Made by a program: the position numbers and the translations under genes. Positions 58,942 to 64,000 of a DNA stretch of 64,000 bases are shown here, piece after piece. Source of the DNA: Teichococcus aestuarii (lineage in GTDB: Bacteria > Pseudomonadota > Alphaproteobacteria > Acetobacterales > Acetobacteraceae); NCBI RefSeq assembly GCF_003116135.1, contig NZ_PDOA01000007.1:181409-245408 (forward strand), written 5' to 3'. The notes under the pieces were generated by a model that was given only the letters and a program-made list of their open reading frames with translations, ran no database searches and was not told the origin of the DNA. How positions within the stretch are numbered: position 1 is the stretch's first letter; the number at the start of each line of letters is the position of its first letter.

Positions 58942-59751
58942 TCAGCAGACCGTGGCGTGACGTTCCTTCATGATGGCCAGGACCTCGTCCGGGTCCCGTT
59001 TCCACCAGGCGTGCGAGAGCAGCTCCACCTCGGCGAAGCCGCGGTAGCCGGCGGCCTCGACCATGGCGCGGATGCCGGCGATATCGATGACGCCCTCGCC
59101 CGGCATGCCACGGTCGAAGACGAGGTCCGTGGTCGGCACCTTCCAGTCGCACAGGTGGAAACCGGCGATGCGGCGCCCGGCGCGCGCCACCTGCCGCGCC
59201 AGCTCGGGGTCCCACCACACGTGATAGACATCGAGCGCCACGCCGCTGCCCTCGCCCAGCGCGTCGCACAGATCGAGCGCCTGGCCGAGGGTGGAGAGCA
59301 CGCTGCGGTCGGCGCAGGTCATCGGGTGCAGCGGCTCCAGCGCCAGCGTCACGCCGGCGGCGCGCGCCTCGGGCAGGATGGCGTGCAGTCCCTCGCGCAC
59401 CATCTCGCGCGCGCCGGGCAGGTCCTTCGAGCCGGGCGGCAGCCCGCCGCAGACCAGCACCAGGCAGGAGGCGCCGATCGCCTCCGCCTCGGCGATGGCG
59501 CGGCGGTTGTCCTCGATGGCGGCGGCGCGGCCGGCGCGGTCGGCGGCCGGGAACATGCCGCCGCGGCACAGCCCGGTGACACGCAGCCCGGCATCGCGGA
59601 TGCGCCGCGCCGCCTGCCCCACGCCCATGGCCTGCAGCACGTCCCGCCAGGGCGAGATGCCGGGGATGCCGTGCCGCGCGCAGCCCTCGATGCAGGCGGC
59701 GAGATCCCACTTCTCCTTCACCGTCACGGTGTTAAGGGAGAGGGGGAACAT
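58942..59751 (-). CDS. Sugar phosphate isomerase/epimerase (xylose isomerase-like TIM barrel)
   Basis: A 269-residue TIM-barrel protein of the AP endonuclease 2/IolE-IolI group. Putative metal ligands are Glu139 (LALEPLHP), Asp174 (LDVYHVWW), His199 (GFHLCDW) and Glu243 (EVELLSHAWW). Members interconvert keto sugars or inositol derivatives. It starts one base after the DUF993 gene stop and forms an operon with it and the Gfo/Idh/MocA gene. No inositol-specific genes are close by, so the substrate is open. Confidence 0.88.
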   Translation of the reverse strand: MFPLSLNTVTVKEKWDLAACIEGCARHGIPGISPWRDVLQAMGVGQAARRIRDAGLRVTGLCRGGMFPAADRAGRAAAIEDNRRAIAEAEAIGASCLVLVCGGLPPGSKDLPGAREMVREGLHAILPEARAAGVTLALEPLHPMTCADRSVLSTLGQALDLCDALGEGSGVALDVYHVWWDPELARQVARAGRRIAGFHLCDWKVPTTDLVFDRGMPGEGVIDIAGIRAMVEAAGYRGFAEVELLSHAWWKRDPDEVLAIMKERHATVC

Positions 59752-59752
59752 C

Positions 59753-60925
59753 TCACGCCACCCCGTGCGTCGCCAGGAGCGACCGCATCCGCGTCACCGC
59801 CATCTCCGGGTCCCGCAGCAGCCCGGCCTTGTCGGCCAGGCGGAACAGCTCGGAGAAGTGCAGCAGGGAGCGGGCGGATTGTTGGCCGCCCACCATGACG
59901 AAATGGTCCTGGTGCCCGTTCAGCCAGGCCATGAACACCACGCCTGTCTTGTAGAAGCGCGTCGGCGCCTTGAAGATGTGGCGGGAGAGCGGAACGGTCG
60001 GCGCCAGGATCTCGTGGAAGGATGCGAGGTCGTTGCGCGAGAGGCTGGCCAGCGCGCCGCCCACCGCCGGCGCGATCGGGTCGAAGATGCCGAGCAGCGC
60101 GTCGGAATGGCCCTGCGCGTCGCCGGCGATCAGCTCGGCGTAGTTGAAGTCGTCGCCGGTGTACATGCGCACGCCGCCCTGGCCGTTGCGCGGCAGGCGG
60201 CGGCGCATCGAGATCTCCTTGTCCTTGTCCAGGAGCGAGATCTTCACGCCGTCCACCTTGTCGGCATGGGCGCGGATGACGTCGAGCGCCACCTCCATCG
60301 CCGCCATGTGGTCGTGGTGGCCCCAGTAGCCTTCCAGCGCCGGGTCGAACATCTCGCCCAGCCAGTGGATGATCACCGGCTGCCGCACCTGGGAGAGGAT
60401 GCGGCCATAGACGCGCTCGTAATCGGCCGGCGAGCGCGCCGCCTTGGCCAGGGCGCGGGAGGCCATCAGGATGATGCGCCCGCCCATCGCCTCCACCGCC
60501 GCGCATTGCTCCTCATAGGCGCGGATGACGTCGTCCACCGTCACCTCCGGGCCGGGGGCGAGATGGTCGGTGCCGGCGCCGGAGGCCATGCTGGCGCCGG
60601 GGAAGTCCTGCATGGCGTCGAACGAGCGGCGGATCAGCTCCTGCGCGCCCGCCCAGTCCAGCCCCATGCCGCGCTGGGCGGTGTCCATCGCCTCCGCGAC
60701 GCCGAGGCCCAGCGACCAGAGATGGCGGCGGAAGGCGATGGTGCGGTCCCAGTCGATGGCCACGTCCAGCCACGGGTCCTGCTCGGCCAGCGGGTCCGCC
60801 ACCACATGGGCGGCGGCGAGGGCGATGCGCGGGAAGGGCGGCTCGGCGCGGGCGAAATCGCGCGCCGGGCTGGTCTCGAAAGGCTCCAGCCGGCCACCGG
60901 CCACGGGCAGGTCGATACGCGGCAT
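59753..60925 (-). CDS. DUF993 protein, dihydrodipicolinate synthase-like
   Basis: A 390-residue protein of family DUF993, distantly related to the DHDPS/NAL class I aldolases. Recognisable parts are VTVDDVIRAYEEQCAAVEAMGGRIILMASRALA, QPVIIHWLGEMFDPALEGYWG and DKVDGVKISLLDKDKEI, where the lysine of GVKISLLD is the likely Schiff base residue by analogy with DHDPS (VKEA/VKDS position). Reaction not established; aldol cleavage or dehydration of a sugar acid is plausible. It is encoded between the oxidoreductase and the isomerase with 5-bp and 1-bp gaps. Confidence 0.87.
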   Translation of the reverse strand: MPRIDLPVAGGRLEPFETSPARDFARAEPPFPRIALAAAHVVADPLAEQDPWLDVAIDWDRTIAFRRHLWSLGLGVAEAMDTAQRGMGLDWAGAQELIRRSFDAMQDFPGASMASGAGTDHLAPGPEVTVDDVIRAYEEQCAAVEAMGGRIILMASRALAKAARSPADYERVYGRILSQVRQPVIIHWLGEMFDPALEGYWGHHDHMAAMEVALDVIRAHADKVDGVKISLLDKDKEISMRRRLPRNGQGGVRMYTGDDFNYAELIAGDAQGHSDALLGIFDPIAPAVGGALASLSRNDLASFHEILAPTVPLSRHIFKAPTRFYKTGVVFMAWLNGHQDHFVMVGGQQSARSLLHFSELFRLADKAGLLRDPEMAVTRMRSLLATHGVA

Positions 60926-60930
60926 GGGCT

Positions 60931-62085
60931 TCAGGCCTCCAGCTTGGGCAGGTCGATCCAGCGGCGCTCGTTCCAGGATTGCAGCGCGGCCTCGGCCAGC
61001 TGCACGCCGCGCGCGCCGGAGAGCAGGTTCCACGGGTAGTCGTCCCGCTCGCCCGCCACATGCTTCAGGAACATCTCCCACTGCATGCGGAAGCCGTTGG
61101 GATAGGGCTCGGTGTCCGGCACCTCCTCCCAGGCCGAGAAGAAATCGATCGGCTGCGGGATGTCCGGGTTCCACACCGGCTTCGGCGTGTTGACGCGCGC
61201 CTGGGTGCGGCAGGTGGTGAGGCCGGCCACCGCGCTGCCCTGCGTGCCGTCGACATGGAAGGTGACGAGGTCGTCGCGGCGGACACGGGTGGTCCAGCTG
61301 CTGTTGACCTGGGCGATGATGCCGCCCGCCAGCCGGAAGGTGCAGTAGGCGGCGTCGTCCGCATCGGCCTCGTAGGGCGTGCCGTCCTCGGCGATGCGGC
61401 GCGGGATGTGCGTGGCGCCGAGGCAGGAGACGCTCTCCACCTCGCCGAACAGGTTGTCCAGCACGTAGCGCCAGTGGGGGAGCATATCGAGGATGATGCC
61501 GCCGCCATCGGCCTTGCGGTAGTTCCAGGACGGGCGCTGCGCCGGCTGCAGGTCGCCCTCGAACACCCAGTAGCCGAACTCGCCGCGCACCGAGAGGATG
61601 CGGCCGAGGAAGCCGCTGTCGATGACCATCTTCAGCTTGCGCAGGCCGGGCAGGAACAGCTTGTCCTGCACGATGCCGTTCTTGACCCCCGCCTGGCTGG
61701 CGCGGCGCGCCAGGTCCAGCGCGTCCTGCAGGTTCTCGGCCGAGGGCTTCTCGCAATAGATGTGCTTGCCGGCCGCGATGGCGCGGCGGATGAGGCCGGC
61801 GCGCAGCGCGGTGGCCGCGGCGTCGAAGAAGATCTCGTCCTGCGGGTCCGCCAGCGCCGCCTCGATGTCGGTGGTGACGCGGACGATGTTGTGGGCGCGG
61901 GCCAGTGCCTCCAGCTTCTCGCGGTTGCGGCCGACCAGGATCGGGTCCGGCATCAGCCGGTCGCCATTCGCCAGCCGCACCCCGCCCTCCTGCCGGATGG
62001 CCGCGATGGAGCGGATGAGGTGCTGGTTCATGCCCATGCGGCCGGTGACACCGTTCATGACGATGCCGATGCGGCGGTCTGCCAT
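60931..62085 (-). CDS. Gfo/Idh/MocA family oxidoreductase
   Basis: NAD(P)-dependent sugar or inositol dehydrogenase-like enzyme, 384 residues. N-terminal Rossmann motif IGIVMNGVTGRMGMNQHL is unusual in carrying NGVTGRMG, like DapB-type folds; the AGKHIYCEKPSAEN motif contains the catalytic-region lysine (EKP), and a C-terminal dimerisation beta-sheet domain follows. I chose the ATG at 62085; the open frame upstream runs over the operators. It is the first gene of the four-gene module regulated by the TetR protein encoded immediately upstream. Confidence 0.9.
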   Translation of the reverse strand: MADRRIGIVMNGVTGRMGMNQHLIRSIAAIRQEGGVRLANGDRLMPDPILVGRNREKLEALARAHNIVRVTTDIEAALADPQDEIFFDAAATALRAGLIRRAIAAGKHIYCEKPSAENLQDALDLARRASQAGVKNGIVQDKLFLPGLRKLKMVIDSGFLGRILSVRGEFGYWVFEGDLQPAQRPSWNYRKADGGGIILDMLPHWRYVLDNLFGEVESVSCLGATHIPRRIAEDGTPYEADADDAAYCTFRLAGGIIAQVNSSWTTRVRRDDLVTFHVDGTQGSAVAGLTTCRTQARVNTPKPVWNPDIPQPIDFFSAWEEVPDTEPYPNGFRMQWEMFLKHVAGERDDYPWNLLSGARGVQLAEAALQSWNERRWIDLPKLEA

Positions 62086-62128
62086 CCTGTCGTTCCCCCG
62101 TGCTTCCGGCGGCTTTGGCACCGGAAAG

Positions 62129-62144
62129 GTAACCATACGGTTAC
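62129..62144. promoter_or_regulatory. TetR operator 1
   Basis: GTAACCATACGGTTAC has perfect arms GTAACC/GGTTAC around four bases. It lies 44 bp upstream of the Gfo/Idh/MocA start. It matches operator 2 at 62200 closely when read on either strand. Confidence 0.75.
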
Positions 62145-62199
62145 TCTGCGCCCGCGCGACGACGGGCGTCAAGCGGCAAGCCGGCCTCCCGGGAAAAAA

Positions 62200-62215
62200 G
62201 TAACTGTATGGTTAT
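62200..62215. promoter_or_regulatory. TetR operator 2
   Basis: GTAACTGTATGGTTAT keeps the TAAC/GTTA arms and the GTAT centre of operator 1 (reverse strand GTAACCGTATGGTTAC, two mismatches). It begins 10 bp downstream of the TetR stop codon in the gene-order sense, 71 bp from operator 1 centre to centre. Confidence 0.75.
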
Positions 62216-62224
62216 GCCGGGCGG

Positions 62225-62890
62225 TCAGGCCCGCAGATAGCCCAGCACCACCTCGATGCAGTGCCGCTCGCGCGCCGCCAGCGCTGCCGGCTCGCCCAGC
62301 CCGGCACCGAAGACGGTGGAGAGGGTGTGCAGGTTGGCGATGTAGAAATGCCCCAGCGCCACGATGGTGACGTAGAGCTGCAACGGGTCCACGCCCTGGC
62401 GGAAGTCGCCTCCCGCCTCGCCGCGCGCCAGCACGGCGCGCAGCGTGTCGAGCAGCGGGGAGTAGAGCGCCGGCACCCGCTCGCTGTGGCGCAGATACTC
62501 GGCCTGGTGCAGGTTCTCCTGGTTCAGCAGGGCGACGAATTCCGGGTGGGCGGCGGTGTAGCGCAGGTTGAAGCGCACGAGCTGCGCCATGGCCTCGGCC
62601 GGCGGCAGGGCGGCGACATCCAGCGCCCGCTCCTCGGCCCGCTTGGCGGCATAGGCGCCCTCCAGCACGGTGAGCCAGAGCGCCTCCTTGCTGCCGAAAT
62701 AGGCGTAGAGCATCCGCTTGTTGGCGCCGGCCCGCGCGGCGATCTCGTCCACCCGCGCACCGGCCAGGCCGCGCAGGGCGAACTCGGCCCGCGCCGCCTC
62801 CAGGATGCTGTCCCGCGTCGCCATGGCGCGGGCGGAGCGCGGCTCCTTCACCGCGGCACGGGGGGCAGGGGTCTTCGCGGGCTGATCCAA
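62225..62890 (-). CDS. TetR/AcrR family transcriptional regulator
   Basis: A 221-residue repressor-type protein. The helix-turn-helix covers TRDSILEAARAEFALRGLAGARVDEIAARAGANKRMLYAYFGSKEAL (about residues 24-70), and a helical ligand domain follows. The best start is a TTG at 62890, seven bases after GAGGAG; an ATG at 62824 would remove 22 residues of charged tail but has no clear ribosome binding site. Two matching palindromes lie between it and the Gfo/Idh/MocA gene, which indicates control of that module. Ligand unknown. Confidence 0.88.
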   Translation of the reverse strand: MDQPAKTPAPRAAVKEPRSARAMATRDSILEAARAEFALRGLAGARVDEIAARAGANKRMLYAYFGSKEALWLTVLEGAYAAKRAEERALDVAALPPAEAMAQLVRFNLRYTAAHPEFVALLNQENLHQAEYLRHSERVPALYSPLLDTLRAVLARGEAGGDFRQGVDPLQLYVTIVALGHFYIANLHTLSTVFGAGLGEPAALAARERHCIEVVLGYLRA

Positions 62891-62973
62891 CAGGCTGCTC
62901 CTCGGGCCGGCAGGGGGCGGTGGGGCGTGCGCGATTCCGCCACCCGCCGTCAAGGGCCGCCTTCCGGTCCGCC

Positions 62974-63726
62974 TCAGGGCGCGGGGAAGCCGCGCGGGCG
63001 CAGCCCGGCATGCAGGAAGCGGATCATCGTGTAGACATCGAAGACCGGCAGCCCCAGCGCCCGCTGCAAGGCCGCGGCATAGGGCGGCATGTTGGTGCAT
63101 TCCAGCACGATGGCGCCCACCTCCGGGTGCCGCCCCACCAGCGCCCGCCCGGCCTCCAGGATGTCCTGCTCGGCGAGGTCGATGTCGAGCTCCTCCTTCT
63201 CCGCCCGCACCAGCACGCGGTAGAGCTCGCGCCCCTCCTCGGTGCCGGCCATGGGGATGTCGGCCGGCACGCCGGCGGCCTCGAGGTGGCGCGGCGTCAG
63301 CGCGGCGGCGGAGACGGTGACGAGGCCGACGCGCCGCCCCGGCGGCAGCATGGCCTGCACCCAGGGCACCTGCATCAGGCTGCTGGTGGCGACGGGCACC
63401 GCCACATGCGCCGCCAGCTCCCTCTGGAACAGCGAGAGGAAGCCGCAGGTGGTGGTGATGGCCTCCGCACCCTGGCGCACGAGATCCTCGGCGGCGGCCA
63501 GGAACTCCGGCAGCAGCCCTTCCGCGCCGCGCAGCACCACCCGCTCCGAGGTGGCGCCCCGCACCACGCGGTAGAGCACGGGGAAGGGCCAGGTGGTGGC
63601 GTTGCCCATGTCGCCCGGGATGCGCGGGAAGCGCGTCTCCAGCATCAGGATGCCGAGCGGCGCGCCATAGACGGCCTTGCCGCCACGGGCGATGCCGCGG
63701 CGGGGCGGGGAAGGGGTGGTGGTCAT
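62974..63726 (-). CDS. Aspartate/glutamate racemase family protein
   Basis: A 250-residue cytoplasmic protein of the Asp/Glu/hydantoin racemase and maleate isomerase superfamily. The two catalytic cysteines lie at Cys94 (ITTTCGF) and Cys210 (VLECTNMPP). The family includes racemases, arylmalonate decarboxylase and maleate cis-trans isomerase, and the sequence does not decide among them. It lies 83 bp upstream of the TetR gene on the same strand and could be part of the same transcription unit. Confidence 0.85.
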   Translation of the reverse strand: MTTTPSPPRRGIARGGKAVYGAPLGILMLETRFPRIPGDMGNATTWPFPVLYRVVRGATSERVVLRGAEGLLPEFLAAAEDLVRQGAEAITTTCGFLSLFQRELAAHVAVPVATSSLMQVPWVQAMLPPGRRVGLVTVSAAALTPRHLEAAGVPADIPMAGTEEGRELYRVLVRAEKEELDIDLAEQDILEAGRALVGRHPEVGAIVLECTNMPPYAAALQRALGLPVFDVYTMIRFLHAGLRPRGFPAP

Positions 63727-63867
63727 GTCGTCCCTCGGCGGAGAAGGGCGGAGAGCGGCGCGGGGCCTCTCTCCGCCCGGGGCGGTGCCGATAGGGGAAT
63801 ACAGCGCCGCCGCCGGCGCAAGGGGCGGGCGGCGGCCTCCGCGCGGGAGGCGCCGCCCGGCCGCGTC

Positions 63868-64000
63868 TCAGCTGAACATGTAGTCGGAGCTGGCGAGGTT
63901 TGTGACGCCTTGCAGGGTGACATGGTCCACCGAGCCATCGGCTGCCTTGATGGCGAAGACGCTGCTGCCCTCGTGGTAGATGCTGGCGCCCTTGCCGAAG
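63868..64000 (-). CDS. C-terminal end of a probable type I secreted or RTX-like protein (partial)
   Basis: The frame is open from the window edge to a TGA at 63868; 44 residues are visible, with FGKGASIYHEGSSVFAIK, ADGSVDHVTLQGVTNLAS and a terminal SDYMFS. A Gly/Asp/Ser-rich beta-type end closing with an aromatic/hydrophobic residue and few lysines resembles the C-terminal signals of hemolysin-type secreted proteins. The assignment rests on this short piece only. The body of the gene lies outside the window. Confidence 0.6.
   Translation of the reverse strand, partial: FGKGASIYHEGSSVFAIKAADGSVDHVTLQGVTNLASSDYMFS

Noticed and set aside
63723..63938. Small minus-strand open frame after the racemase-like gene
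   Set aside because: Its sequence is Arg/Pro-rich without motifs and overlaps the partial C-terminal gene in another frame.
1..64000. tRNA, rRNA, CRISPR, insertion sequence or prophage genes
   Set aside because: None seen by eye on either strand: no transposase or integrase motifs, no regular repeat-spacer arrays, no recognisable tRNA arms. A dedicated tRNA scan was not possible here.

Overview
This 64 kb window is GC-rich chromosomal DNA (my impression is roughly 70 %) with dense, overlapping genes. It reads as part of an alphaproteobacterial chromosome. The abundance of orphan Bug-type receptors, TRAP transporters, amine oxidases and FCD-type GntR regulators suggests a Roseomonas-like member of the Acetobacteraceae; this is an inference from gene content, not a marker-gene result. 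I saw no rRNA, tRNA, CRISPR array, insertion sequence or phage gene. The window is almost entirely a catabolic and transport region made of small regulator-transporter-enzyme modules.

Layout. 1-2507: end of a polar amino acid ABC operon plus a ribokinase-family kinase. 2504-6260: LysR regulator, DAO-type oxidoreductase, GGEEF diguanylate cyclase and a YubB-like protein. 6268-12105: a Bug receptor and a GntR regulator in divergent orientation, a TAXI-type TRAP system (receptor and fused permease) and an alpha/beta hydrolase. 12249-19626: a hexonate/hexuronate operon (GntR, zinc dehydrogenase, DctP-DctQ-DctM, fructuronate reductase type enzyme, UxuA); uxuA carries a perfect 24-bp tandem duplication in its metal-binding loop. 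19664-23627: SDR, DUF1203 protein, two tandem GNAT didomain proteins, Lrp/AsnC regulator. 23651-34564: a PuuR-like XRE-cupin regulator with a palindromic box, an OppBCDF-type ABC operon ending in a MOSC gene, and a convergent arm with the peptide/amine receptor, a PuuB-like oxidase, a second DAO enzyme and a HAD dehalogenase-like protein. 34711-44395: a Bug receptor and an 810-residue fused CaiB/BaiF CoA-transferase, a GntR regulator flanked by two near-identical boxes, a biotin carrier, biotin carboxylase and carboxyltransferase, then two tandem Bug receptors. 44499-52853: a tightly overlapped nine-gene operon coding for a PotABCD-like ABC importer and an opine/D-hydroxyproline dehydrogenase-like flavoenzyme set, with a divergent LysR regulator. 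53994-57527: L-idonate dehydrogenase-like enzyme divergent from a split thiamine-diphosphate decarboxylase and a two-part chromate transporter. 57556-64000: a Pro-rich small protein, a TetR-controlled module (Gfo/Idh/MocA oxidoreductase, DUF993 aldolase-like protein, TIM-barrel isomerase, Bug receptor) with two matching operators, an Asp/Glu-racemase-like protein, and the C-terminal end of a gene leaving the window that looks like a type I secreted protein.

How the parts work together. Most modules pair one high-affinity periplasmic receptor with two to four oxidoreductases, isomerases or CoA enzymes and one local regulator. The best candidates for undescribed pathways are the CoA-transferase/biotin-carboxylase module with its duplicated GntR box, the DUF993 module with its paired TetR operators, and the nine-gene flavoenzyme operon containing a miniature flavoprotein. 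Substrates for all three are unknown from sequence alone.
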